A DNA stretch of 64,000 nucleotides from Micropruina sonneratiae (lineage in GTDB: Bacteria > Actinomycetota > Actinomycetes > Propionibacteriales > Propionibacteriaceae), in the NCBI RefSeq assembly GCF_025972045.1, contig NZ_JAPDHX010000004.1:124001-188000 (forward strand), given 5' to 3'. The notes below the pieces were generated by a model that was not told the DNA's origin, did no database searches, and worked only from the letters and a program-made list of their open reading frames with translations. Of the stretch, positions 1-8,059 are shown in pieces (the stretch's first letter is position 1; every line of letters starts with the position of its first letter). The position numbers were made by a program, and so were the translations under genes.

Positions 1-1439
1 TGGCGGCACGCCACCCGATCGACGTGATCATCGACGCCGATCGCGCCGACGACCGACGCAAGCGCTTCCGCCGGCTCTTCTACCACCTGACCCCCGGCGG
101 GCTGTACGTGGTGCCGGGCGGGGCGGGCGAACTCGGCCCCGACCCTGGCGAGTTGGGCACCTACCTCGCCGAGGCCGCCACGCGGCCGCGGTCAGCGACG
201 CTGCGCAGCCCCGGCCGCCGGTCGATCGCAGAGAACTCGCTGCGCGCGCTCCGCCAGCATGTGCGGGCCCGCGGCGTGAAGGACGACCTGGTGCTCTCCC
301 ACGACCTGCCCGACGTCCGGGTGAAGCTCGACGAACCACGGACGAACGCCTACCTCGGCAAGTCGGAACGACACGGCCGCGTGCTGGAGGTTCGGCCGGC
401 GGGCAAGGCGCCACAACTCAGGGACTACACCGAAGGCCCGGTGCGCCGCGATCCGCCCGTCGACGGCCGGATCGGCAAGTCGAAGCTCAGCCTGCGGGAG
501 TATCGCGACGCCATCGTGGGCATCGAGCAGGTCGTGATGACGGACGCCGCGATCATGGCCGACAGCTACCGGCACCACCAGCGTCGTTACTTGACCAGTC
601 GCAGCGTGGTCGACGTGGCCCCCGGCTTCGGCATCCCGCGCCGCCGGGTACCGGCCGAACTGCCCCGCCTGCGTGGCAGCTACCTGCACCTCGACAACGA
701 GATCCGGGGACACTTCGGGCACCTGATGACCGAGACCCTGTCCCGGGTGTGGAGCTGGCACGCCGCCCTCGAGGTCGATCCGGACGTCAAGGTGCTGCTC
801 GGCGCGACCCGGACGCGGCCGGTGGTCGCCGAATGGGAGTACGGCTTCTACGAAGCGTGCGGCATCCCCCGCGACCGGATCGTGCTGATCGACGGGTACG
901 TGCGGGTGGAGCGCCTGCTCTCCGGCACCCCGATGTTCAGCATCCCCCAGTACGTCCACCCCGGAATCGTCGACACCTGGAACGAGGTGGGTGACCGGCT
1001 CGCCGCGCAGGCCGCGCCGCGGGAGTGGCCGCGGCGATTCTTCGTGGCGCGCAGGACCAACCGGCGAAGCTGCACCAACGCCGCCGACGTCGAACGGCTG
1101 TTCGCCGAGCGCGGCTTCACGGCGCTCTATCCCGAGGACTACTCGCTGTACGACCAGGTAGCGCTGTTCCGTCAGGCCGAGGCGATCGGGGGCTGGTGCG
1201 GCAGCGGCACCTTCCACCTGGCGCTCGTGCGCGACCCCAAGCACCTGATCCGGATCGGGCCGGTCAGCTACCAGCCACGCAACGAGTTGCTGATCGCCGC
1301 CGTTCGCGGCCACCGCATCGACGACGTGACGTGTTCGGACGTCGAGGACGACAGCGACCGGCCGCGGTTCAGTTTCAACCTCGAGCGGGAGGGCCCGTAC
1401 CTGACCAGCGTGCTCGAACGCGTGGGCGCGGAGCGGTGA
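1..1439 (+). CDS. Partial protein: methyltransferase-like N-terminal part fused to GT61 glycosyltransferase domain
   Basis: The frame is open to the left edge, so the true start lies outside the window; the GTG at 24 is only the first start codon inside it. The first visible residues (HPIDVIIDAD, then a stretch ending in TPGGLYVV) look like the last part of a class I SAM methyltransferase fold, where an acidic loop is followed by LRPGGLYVIED-like strands. The rest resembles family 61 glycosyltransferases (DUF563): NEIRGHFGHLMTE near residue 230, then FFVARR, and a C-terminal GSGTFHLALV segment. Such proteins usually build surface polysaccharides or modify glycans. The domain pairing is inferred from motifs; the methyltransferase half cannot be verified because its SAM-binding part is outside the window. 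It converges with the next gene, 27 bases away. Confidence 0.7.
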   Translation, partial: AARHPIDVIIDADRADDRRKRFRRLFYHLTPGGLYVVPGGAGELGPDPGELGTYLAEAATRPRSATLRSPGRRSIAENSLRALRQHVRARGVKDDLVLSHDLPDVRVKLDEPRTNAYLGKSERHGRVLEVRPAGKAPQLRDYTEGPVRRDPPVDGRIGKSKLSLREYRDAIVGIEQVVMTDAAIMADSYRHHQRRYLTSRSVVDVAPGFGIPRRRVPAELPRLRGSYLHLDNEIRGHFGHLMTETLSRVWSWHAALEVDPDVKVLLGATRTRPVVAEWEYGFYEACGIPRDRIVLIDGYVRVERLLSGTPMFSIPQYVHPGIVDTWNEVGDRLAAQAAPREWPRRFFVARRTNRRSCTNAADVERLFAERGFTALYPEDYSLYDQVALFRQAEAIGGWCGSGTFHLALVRDPKHLIRIGPVSYQPRNELLIAAVRGHRIDDVTCSDVEDDSDRPRFSFNLEREGPYLTSVLERVGAER

Positions 1440-1466
1440 GCGGCGCCGCGGCGTCCGGCAGGTGGA

Positions 1467-2240
1467 TCACGCGGGACGATGCGCGACGACGAAGGTGCGG
1501 GTGAACGGCAGGATGGTGCCGTGCGGGCCGGGCGGGTACGCCTTGCGGAGTTCGGCGGCGTAGGCGTCGGTGAACTCGGCGGACTCGGCGTCGTCCAGCA
1601 CCTCGATCAACGGACGCATGCTCGTGCCGCGCACCCAGTGCAACACCGGATCCGGTCCGGTCAGCACGTGCAGGTAGGTGGTCTGCCAGACGTCGACCCG
1701 CAGGCCGGCCCCCAGCAGCAGCGCCGCGTAGTGACCGGGGCTGCCGACGGCGTCCCCGTGCCGTAGCACGCCGGCCAGCCGGTCGCGCCAGCGCGGGGTG
1801 GCGGCCAGCTCACGCATCAGCGCATGCGAGGGTGAGGAGAAGTTGGCCGGCACCTGGAAGGCCAGCCACGCGTCGGGACGCAGCGAGGCCGCCCACACCC
1901 GCAGCAGTTCCCGATGGTCGGGCACCCACTGCAGGGTGGCGTTGCTCACCAGCAGGTCGAGGTCGAGCGGTGGCTGCCAGCTGTGTAGGTCGGCCAGCCG
2001 GAACCGCAGCCTGGCACTGGCCAGCGCCCGGGTCCGGTCGATCATCTCCTCGGACGAGTCGAGTCCCTCGATGATCGCGTCGGGCCAGCGACGGGCGAGG
2101 GTCGCCGTCAGGACGCCCGAGCCACATCCCAGGTCGACCACGCGGCGAGGGTTCTGCACGGCGACCCGGGCGAGGAGATCGTGGAACGGGCGGGCACGTT
2201 CGTCCGCGTAACGGGCGTACTCGGACGGATCCCAGCGCAT
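1467..2240 (-). CDS. tam: Trans-aconitate 2-methyltransferase
   Basis: SAM-dependent methyltransferase that methylates trans-aconitate, a toxic by-product of cis-aconitate isomerisation, and so protects aconitase. The protein opens with MRWDPSEYARYADERARPF, typical of Tam, then has SAM motif I VVDLGCGSGVLT, SNATLQWVPDH and a C-terminal ILPFTRTFVVA. The length of about 257 residues fits the family. The start is set at the ATG at 2240, which has GAGGAG just upstream; an in-frame GTG 12 bases earlier lies inside that ribosome-binding site and is unlikely to be used. It stands alone and convergent to the GT61 gene. The family assignment is good; the substrate is inferred from similarity. Confidence 0.85.
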   Translation of the reverse strand: MRWDPSEYARYADERARPFHDLLARVAVQNPRRVVDLGCGSGVLTATLARRWPDAIIEGLDSSEEMIDRTRALASARLRFRLADLHSWQPPLDLDLLVSNATLQWVPDHRELLRVWAASLRPDAWLAFQVPANFSSPSHALMRELAATPRWRDRLAGVLRHGDAVGSPGHYAALLLGAGLRVDVWQTTYLHVLTGPDPVLHWVRGTSMRPLIEVLDDAESAEFTDAYAAELRKAYPPGPHGTILPFTRTFVVAHRPA

Positions 2241-2318
2241 CGCTCTCCTCACGGTTGCTGTCCCTCAGCAACGTAGCGAGCCGGTGCGCACGGCACCAGC
2301 GGTCGCCCCCGCGGAACG

Positions 2319-3185
2319 TCAGGCCGCGAACGCGCGTCCGGTCAGCCGCTCGTAGGCCTCGATGTACTTGGCCCTGGTGGCCGCGATCACCTGGTCGGGC
2401 AGCGGCGGCGCAGGGGTGTCGGACGCCTTGTCCCAGCCCGATTCGTGGGTGAGCCAGTCGCGGACGAACTGCTTGTCGAACGACGGCAGCGCCGCACCCG
2501 GACGCCACACGGCGGCGTCCCAGAAGCGGGACGAGTCGGGGGTCAGCACCTCGTCGCCGAGCACCAGGGTGCCGTCGGGACGGCGCCCGAACTCGAACTT
2601 GGTGTCGGCCAGGATGATGCCCCGGTCACGGGCGATGCCCTCGGCCCGGCCGTACACCTCGAGGGTCAGATCGCGCAGCTGCTCGGCGAGCTGCCGGCCG
2701 TGCAGTTCGACGACGGTCGCGAAGTCGACGTTCTCGTCGTGCTCGCCCAGGGGCGCCTTGATCGCCGGGGTGAAGATCGGCTCGGGCAGCCGGGATCCGT
2801 CGACCAGGCCGGGTGGCAGCGGGATGCCGCACACCGATCCGGATCGCTGGTACTCGGCCCAACCCGACCCGGTGAGGTACCCGCGGGCCACGCACTCGAC
2901 CGGAACCATGTCGAGGTTCTGCACCACCACCGCGCGCCCGTGCACGCTGGGCGGGACATCGGTGCTGACCACATGGTTGGCCACCACGGGACGCAGCTGA
3001 TCGAACCACCACAGCGACAACTGGTTCAGCACCGCGCCCTTGTCGGGGATCGGGGTCGAGAGCACCTGGTCGAACGCCGAGATGTTGTCGGTGGCCACCA
3101 TCAGGATCGTGGAGTCGGGCAGCGCGTAGAGCCGCCGAACCTTTCCGGCGTGCAGCAGCGGAAGGTCGAGCTCGAAGTCCGTCAC
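2319..3185 (-). CDS. purC: Phosphoribosylaminoimidazole-succinocarboxamide synthase
   Basis: SAICAR synthetase of de novo purine synthesis: it joins CAIR to aspartate using ATP. Diagnostic parts are the N-terminal GKVRRLYALPD, ATDNISAFDQVL, the ECVARGYLTGSGW segment and the C-terminal SFDKQFVRDWL. The 288 residues match the monofunctional enzyme. The start is a GTG, with no ribosome-binding site: TAGACT (3193-3198 on this strand) sits 7 bases before it, so the mRNA is probably leaderless. purB, purD and purA lie nearby on the same strand but are separated by other genes, so the purine genes are clustered but not one operon. Confidence 0.97.
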   Translation of the reverse strand: MTDFELDLPLLHAGKVRRLYALPDSTILMVATDNISAFDQVLSTPIPDKGAVLNQLSLWWFDQLRPVVANHVVSTDVPPSVHGRAVVVQNLDMVPVECVARGYLTGSGWAEYQRSGSVCGIPLPPGLVDGSRLPEPIFTPAIKAPLGEHDENVDFATVVELHGRQLAEQLRDLTLEVYGRAEGIARDRGIILADTKFEFGRRPDGTLVLGDEVLTPDSSRFWDAAVWRPGAALPSFDKQFVRDWLTHESGWDKASDTPAPPLPDQVIAATRAKYIEAYERLTGRAFAA

Positions 3186-3282
3186 GCGGCACAGTCTAGG
3201 GAGATCGCGGCGGCGCTCCGATGCGACGTCCAGTGCCGAGGGCCGTCCGAGACCACCCCGCCGGGTCCCGACGGGGCCCGGT

Positions 3283-4134
3283 TCACCACGCGGCGGCCAG
3301 CACCTCGGCGATCAGCACCCCGGCGTCCACCTCGAGACCCTTGCGGTTGAACCAGTCGGCCATCGTGCGACAGTCCCGCTCGAGGTGGCCGATCCCGTGG
3401 GGGTTGCTGACCAGGTCGAGCACCTGCGGCACGTCGATGATCACGAGCTCGGGTTCAGGGCCGTCGGCGCCGGCGACCAGCACGTTGTACGGGCTCAGGT
3501 CGCCGTGCGCCAGTTGGAGTTCGCCGAACCTGATCAGCGCCTCGACCAGTTGCGCCCACAGCCAGCGCAACTGGTCGACCGCCAGCCGGCACTGGGCCAG
3601 CCGGGGGGCGGCCGCGTCACCGTCGGCGATGAACTCCATCAGGATCTCGCGGCCGTCGACCTGGACCGGGTACGGCACCCGGACGCCGGCGTCCGCCAGC
3701 CGCTTGAGCGTCGCGAACTCCGCCTCGGCCCACCGGGTCGCCTCGATCTGGCGTCCGAAGGCGGACTTGAGCCTGACGGCCCGGTTCTCGCGGCTGTCAC
3801 GGCCCCGGCGTCCCTCGGTGTAACTGTCGGCCCGGTGGAACAGCCGGTGCTCGCTCGACCGGTACCGCTTGGCGGCGAGCAGGCAGGACTCGGCCCCCGG
3901 CACGGCGCGTTCCATCAGGAACACGTCGGCCTCCTTGCCGGTCTTGAGGACGCCGAGTTCGGTGTCCAGGGCGGCCTCGGAGGTGACCAGCCAGTCCGGC
4001 CAGGGCTCCGGCCCGCGTGAGGACCGGTCGACCTGACGCCAGGTCGACCAACGTTGATCGTCTCCGAGATCCTCGGAGAGTTCGGAATAGCTGAGTGCAG
4101 CCCAGTCGACGGGTGCAGGTTGTTCTGCTGACAA
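3283..4134 (-). CDS. RIO1-type serine protein kinase
   Basis: Atypical protein kinase of the RIO1 family. The nucleotide loop is replaced by the RIO pattern GVLKTGKEADVF near residue 61; the catalytic loop is LAHGDLSPYNVLV and the metal-binding motif is IIDVPQVLD. The 283 residues are normal for bacterial members, whose targets are poorly known. The start is a TTG at 4134 with CAGGAG seven bases upstream; TTG would normally be doubtful, but no other in-frame start has a comparable site. A 24-codon reading frame with its own strong ribosome-binding site precedes it (see 4177-4251), suggesting translational control. The family call is firm; the cellular role is unknown. Confidence 0.88.
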   Translation of the reverse strand: MSAEQPAPVDWAALSYSELSEDLGDDQRWSTWRQVDRSSRGPEPWPDWLVTSEAALDTELGVLKTGKEADVFLMERAVPGAESCLLAAKRYRSSEHRLFHRADSYTEGRRGRDSRENRAVRLKSAFGRQIEATRWAEAEFATLKRLADAGVRVPYPVQVDGREILMEFIADGDAAAPRLAQCRLAVDQLRWLWAQLVEALIRFGELQLAHGDLSPYNVLVAGADGPEPELVIIDVPQVLDLVSNPHGIGHLERDCRTMADWFNRKGLEVDAGVLIAEVLAAAW

Positions 4135-4170
4135 CGGGTTTTCTCCTGAAAGAGGAGGCCCGTGCGGGAG

Positions 4171-4188
4171 GCCGGCTCAGCGGCCGGC
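4171..4188 (-). promoter_or_regulatory. Hairpin spanning the leader-peptide stop codon
   Basis: GCCGGC is repeated as an inverted pair with a six-base spacer that contains part of the stop codon of the 24-codon frame. A ribosome terminating there would open the stem. This fits a coupling or attenuation role for the RIO1 kinase gene, but the stem is short and G+C rich hairpins are common in this genome. Confidence 0.3.
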
Positions 4189-4251
4189 GGTCAGTGGGTT
4201 CGGGCCTCGAATGGATAGGGACGCGGGCGCATCCCAGACAGTGATGGACAC
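4177..4251 (-). CDS. Putative 24-codon leader peptide upstream of RIO1 kinase
   Basis: A short frame starting with GTG (4251), or with a second GTG one codon earlier, preceded by a near-perfect AAGGAGG six bases upstream. It reads VSITVWDAPASLS and ends in RGPNPLTAGR followed by TGA. The stop codon lies inside a small hairpin (4171-4188), and the RIO1 kinase begins 42 bases further on with a rare TTG start. A strong ribosome-binding site in front of such a short frame suggests a translated leader whose translation could set the folding of the downstream start region. I know no homologue with certainty; expression and function are inference. Confidence 0.45.
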   Translation of the reverse strand: MSITVWDAPASLSIRGPNPLTAGR

Positions 4252-4319
4252 CACGCACCTCCTTCGTCGAGTCGAACGGACCGATTCAGGCTAGGCCTCG
4301 GCGGTCGCGGGGGCAACCG

Positions 4320-5186
4320 CTATCGCACCTGTTCGTCCGAACCGGGTGGCCCGGCGTCCAACTGACTGCCGCCCAGCCACCGGGCCATCGCCCGGGTGCC
4401 GAGTTCGAAGGCCGGGCTGGCGGGCTTGGCGAGGAAGCCGTGCGAGGTTCCGGGAACGTACCAACCCTCGTGCGGGACGCCGGCCTCGCTCAATCGGTGG
4501 GCGAAGTTCTCGGCCGACGCGCGCAGCAGGTCGCGGTCCGCGTTCAGTAGGTGCACCGGCGGCAGGCCGCGCAGGTCGGCCAGGCCGGGAAAGACGTGCG
4601 GGTTGGTCAGGTGCTCGGCCGAGCCGGCGTGATTCACCGCCGCCCGCCGCACCATCTCCTGCCCGACCCGCAGATCGGTGAGCCCGAACATCCGGCGGCG
4701 CAGCGCGGCCGACGCGGCGGGCAGGACGCCGTGGAACAACCCGTACTGGAACGCCAGCCCCGCCGGGGCCGGACCCTCGCCGTCCCGCAGCCGCAACGCC
4801 ACGTTCGCGGCAAGACAGGCTCCGGCACTGGCCCCACCCAGCCACAGCGGGCCGCCGTGGGTGCGGGCGGCGTCCAGCCAGGCGTCCATCACCTGGTCCT
4901 GCGGGACGGGGTAGCGGAACGGGGACGGCCGCAGCTTCAGCGGCCCGACGACCGGAAAGCGCGGCAGCAGCCCGTACTCGACACTGGTCACCGGGAAGCC
5001 GGCCGCGGCCACCCGCAGCGACACCAGATGGGCTTCGGGTTCGTCGAGGGTGCCGACCACCCACCCGCCGCCGTGCACCCAGACCAGTCGCGGCCCGGCC
5101 ACGGCGCCGGCCGGCAGGTACTCGCGGACCCGGACCTCACCGTGCCGCCCAGGCACCAGCCGCTCGGTCCACGTCGGCTCCGGCAC
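4320..5186 (-). CDS. Alpha/beta hydrolase, HSL-type esterase
   Basis: Cytoplasmic carboxylesterase of the hormone-sensitive lipase group. The oxyanion-hole motif WVHGGGWVVG is near residue 37, the nucleophile elbow GGASAGACLA near residue 138, the acid is the Asp in NADRDLL and the histidine lies in GTSHGF, giving a complete Ser-Asp-His triad. The 288 residues fit the family and there is no signal peptide. The start is a GTG preceded by AGAGGGGG. It is transcribed away from the neighbouring DUF3048 gene. The natural ester substrate cannot be told from sequence. Confidence 0.85.
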   Translation of the reverse strand: MPEPTWTERLVPGRHGEVRVREYLPAGAVAGPRLVWVHGGGWVVGTLDEPEAHLVSLRVAAAGFPVTSVEYGLLPRFPVVGPLKLRPSPFRYPVPQDQVMDAWLDAARTHGGPLWLGGASAGACLAANVALRLRDGEGPAPAGLAFQYGLFHGVLPAASAALRRRMFGLTDLRVGQEMVRRAAVNHAGSAEHLTNPHVFPGLADLRGLPPVHLLNADRDLLRASAENFAHRLSEAGVPHEGWYVPGTSHGFLAKPASPAFELGTRAMARWLGGSQLDAGPPGSDEQVR

Positions 5187-5284
5187 CGGTCCCCCTCTGG
5201 CTCGCGCAGACGCCGAACAGGCGCTTCGCCCATGATGCCAGTGTCGTCCACGTCGGCCGGGACTCGGCCTGTACCTTGTGAGGC

Positions 5285-6418
5285 ATGCGCGATCTGAGCC
5301 GTCGCACGGCGCTCATCGGGCTGCTCGGCACCGGGGCAGCTGTGGTCGGATGCACCGGCCAACCCACCACCTCGTCCTCACCCGACACCTCCCCGCCCGG
5401 CTCACCGAGCCCGACCCCCACGCCCACTCCGTCGGTCGACACCCGACCGCGCTGGCCGCTGTCGGGCCGGCTGCTCAGCGACGAGTCGAAGGCGGCGCAC
5501 GCCGCAGTCGCGGTCAAGGTCCCGGACAATAGGAACGAACACCCGCAACGCGGCATCGAGAAGGCCGACATCGTCTTCGTCGAACTGGACGGCTACGTCG
5601 ACGAGGCCACCGGTGACAGCGGCACCCGGCTGGTGCCGGTCTTCCACTCGAAGATGCCGGACGCGGTGGGCCCGGTGCGCTCGATCAGGCCCGTCGACAT
5701 CGCGCTGCTCTCGCCGATGCACGCCATCATCGGCAACACCGGCGCCACCGGCTGGGTGAAGCGCTACGCCAAGCACAACGGCTCGTACATCGAGGGCATG
5801 TTGTCGTACATGAACACCCGCGGCACCGGCTCGTACTCGATCGACCCGAGCCGGGTCCGGGTACTCAACGGCACGACGTACTACGACCGGGCGGTGGTGT
5901 GCCACCCGGCCGTGCTGGCCAAGCAGACCAAAAAGTTCCGCGACGGCCCGCCGCAGCTCTACTTCCCCTTCGGCGACGCCTCGACGGCGAGCACCGTGGA
6001 CGGACAGCAGGCGACCCGCATCCGGGTGCCGTGGCACAAGGCCGATAGCTACGAGATGAGCTACGCCTGGGACGCCGACTCGAAGACCTGGTTGCGCAGC
6101 ATGCCCTGGGGTCCGCACGTGACCAGCGACGGCGTCCGGGTCGCCCCGGACAACGTGCTGGTGATCCGGGCGCGGCAGTACTACGACAAGATCTTCTCCG
6201 GCAGCGGCCACGACGAGCCGATGCACGCGATCATCGACGGCTCCGGAAAGTTCCACTACTTCAACGGCGGCCGGTACGTGACCGGCACCTGGCACAAGGG
6301 CGACACCACCGAGCCGTTCGAGTTCACCCTCGATTCGGGCGCACCGCTGGTGATGGCACCGGGACAGACCTACGTCGAACTACCGGACGTCGACGCGAAG
6401 ATCGTCGTCAAGGGCTGA
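5285..6418 (+). CDS. DUF3048 domain lipoprotein (YerB-like)
   Basis: Secreted lipoprotein of unknown function. The N-terminus has MRDLSRRTALIGLLG, a hydrophobic stretch and a lipobox ending AVVGC, followed by a low-complexity Ser/Pro/Thr linker (about residues 25-55) that would span the cell wall. The twin arginine hints at Tat export. The body matches DUF3048: VKVPDNRNEHPQRGIEKADIV, then HSKMPDAVGPVRSIRPVD, then the conserved C-terminal half with FNGGRYVTGTWHKGD. TACCTT at 5272-5277 sits 7 bases before the ATG, so the message may be leaderless, although GTGAGG could serve as a weak ribosome-binding site. Confidence 0.85.
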   Translation: MRDLSRRTALIGLLGTGAAVVGCTGQPTTSSSPDTSPPGSPSPTPTPTPSVDTRPRWPLSGRLLSDESKAAHAAVAVKVPDNRNEHPQRGIEKADIVFVELDGYVDEATGDSGTRLVPVFHSKMPDAVGPVRSIRPVDIALLSPMHAIIGNTGATGWVKRYAKHNGSYIEGMLSYMNTRGTGSYSIDPSRVRVLNGTTYYDRAVVCHPAVLAKQTKKFRDGPPQLYFPFGDASTASTVDGQQATRIRVPWHKADSYEMSYAWDADSKTWLRSMPWGPHVTSDGVRVAPDNVLVIRARQYYDKIFSGSGHDEPMHAIIDGSGKFHYFNGGRYVTGTWHKGDTTEPFEFTLDSGAPLVMAPGQTYVELPDVDAKIVVKG

Positions 6419-6425
6419 CGCTCAC

Positions 6426-6456
6426 GGGCCCTTCCCGGGCCCCACGCCCGGCGGGC
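6426..6456. terminator. Hairpins in convergent gap between DUF3048 gene and purB
   Basis: Two back-to-back inverted repeats fill the 43-base gap between convergent genes: GGGCCC (6426-6431) with GGGCCC (6437-6442), and GCCC/GGGC directly after. There is a short T run (gttt) on the plus side. This is a plausible bidirectional terminator, judged only from position and pairing. Confidence 0.45.
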
Positions 6457-6461
6457 CTGTT

Positions 6462-7892
6462 TCAGAGCACCGCGCCCGGCACGTACCCGGCGGCGCCCGG
6501 GTACAGCTTGGCGATCCGTTTCACCTTGTCAGCGACATCATCGACCTGGTCACGGGCGGAGCCGGTCAGCTCCAGCGGGTCGGCCTGGGTGGCGTCCAGC
6601 TGCTCGCGGCTCAGCCCGAGCCGTTCGTCCGCCGCCAACCGGTCGAGCAGGTCGTTGGTGCGGACGCCGCGGCGCAGGTCGAGCGCCACGGCCACCGCAT
6701 GCTCCTTGATCGCCTCGTGCGCCGCCTCGCGTCCGACCCCGGCCCGGACGGCTGCCATCAGCACCTTGGTGGTGGTCAGGAACGGCAGGTACCGGGCAAG
6801 TTCGGCCTCAATGACCGCCGGGAACGCGCCGAACTCGGACAGCACCGTCAGGAACGTCTCGAACAGCCCGTCCAGTGCGTAGAAGGCGTCCGGCAGCGCC
6901 ACCCGACGCACCACCGAGCAGGACACGTCCCCCTCGTTCCACTGGTCGCCGGCGAGTTCGCCGACCATCGTCGCGTAGCCGCGCAGCACGACGCTGAGCC
7001 CGTTGACCCGCTCGCACGAGCGGGTGTTCATCTTGTGCGGCATCGCCGAGCTGCCGACCTGGCCCTCCTTGAAGCCCTCGGTGACCAGCTCGTGGCCGGC
7101 CATCAGCCGTATGGTGGTCGCCAGGTTGGACGGTGCGGCGGCCACCTGCACCAGCGCGGTCAGCACCTCGTAGTCGAGCGAGCGCGGGTACACCTGGCCG
7201 GTCGAGGTGAAGATGCGGGGGAAGCCGAGGTACTGGCCGATCTGGTTCTCCAGCGCCACCTGCTTCTTGGCACTGCCGCCGAGCAGGTCGAGCATGTCCT
7301 GGGCGGTGCCCATCGGTCCCTTGATGCCGCGCGCCGGGTAGCGGTTGACCAGTTCGTCGACCCTCGCGTAGGCGACCAGCAACTCGTCGGCGGCGGTCGC
7401 GAACCGCTTGCCCAGGGTGGTGAGCTGCGCCGCGACGTTGTGGGAGCGTCCGGTCAGCGGCTGGTCGCGGTACTGCACCGCGAGCCGGGCCAGCGCCACC
7501 AGCACGGTGACGATCCGTTCCCGGACGAGCTTGACCCCGCTCAGCACCTGGAACTGCTCGATGTTCTCGGTGAGGTCACGGCTGGTCATGCCCTTGTGCA
7601 CGTGCTCGTGCCCGGCCAGCGCGTTGAACTCCTCGATCCGCGCCTTGACGTCGTGCCGGGTGACCCGTTCGCGGGCGTCGATCGACGCCAGGTCGACCTG
7701 GTCGACGACGCGCTCGTAGTCGGCGATCACCGCCGCCGGGTCGTCGCCGCCGAAGTCGACACCGAGATCCTTCTGGGCCTTGAGCACGGCGATCCACAGC
7801 CGCCGCTCGGCGACGATCTTGTGCTCCGGGCTCCAGATCGCCCGCATCGCCTCGGACGCGTAACGACTGGCCAGCACGTTGGGAACGGTCAT
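6462..7892 (-). CDS. purB: Adenylosuccinate lyase
   Basis: Acts twice in purine synthesis, splitting fumarate from SAICAR and from adenylosuccinate. The fumarase/aspartase signature GSSAMPHKMN (about residue 285) carries the catalytic serine loop, and HVHKGMTSRDLTEN and TGRSHNVAAQLTT supply other active-site segments. The 476 residues match the family. The start is the ATG of MTVPNVLASRYAS; no strong ribosome-binding site is visible. The same-strand purD upstream is separated by a 167-base gap holding an inverted-repeat element, so separate transcription is likely. Confidence 0.97.
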   Translation of the reverse strand: MTVPNVLASRYASEAMRAIWSPEHKIVAERRLWIAVLKAQKDLGVDFGGDDPAAVIADYERVVDQVDLASIDARERVTRHDVKARIEEFNALAGHEHVHKGMTSRDLTENIEQFQVLSGVKLVRERIVTVLVALARLAVQYRDQPLTGRSHNVAAQLTTLGKRFATAADELLVAYARVDELVNRYPARGIKGPMGTAQDMLDLLGGSAKKQVALENQIGQYLGFPRIFTSTGQVYPRSLDYEVLTALVQVAAAPSNLATTIRLMAGHELVTEGFKEGQVGSSAMPHKMNTRSCERVNGLSVVLRGYATMVGELAGDQWNEGDVSCSVVRRVALPDAFYALDGLFETFLTVLSEFGAFPAVIEAELARYLPFLTTTKVLMAAVRAGVGREAAHEAIKEHAVAVALDLRRGVRTNDLLDRLAADERLGLSREQLDATQADPLELTGSARDQVDDVADKVKRIAKLYPGAAGYVPGAVL

Positions 7893-7950
7893 AGGTTCAT
7901 CGTGTCATGTCGTCAGGATCGGGTCGGCACCGTGGTCGTCCGCGAACCGT

Positions 7951-8038
7951 CCTGAAAACGGTGCACTCGTCGCGGGCCGGAGGCCGGATCCCGCCTCAGC
8001 GTCACCGCTCGGGGTGGGACCAGTGCACGGTTTTCAGG
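7951..8038. repeat. MITE-like element with 21-bp imperfect terminal inverted repeats
   Basis: The arms 7951-7971 (begins CCTGAAAACGGTGCACT) and 8018-8038 (ends AGTGCACGGTTTTCAGG) are inverted copies matching at 19 of 21 positions, enclosing 46 bases without a reading frame. It fills most of the gap between purB and purD. The size and structure suit a small non-autonomous element or a large RNA hairpin; no second copy was noticed in this window. Confidence 0.6.
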
Positions 8039-8059
8039 CGACGTCCGGCCAGACCCGCC

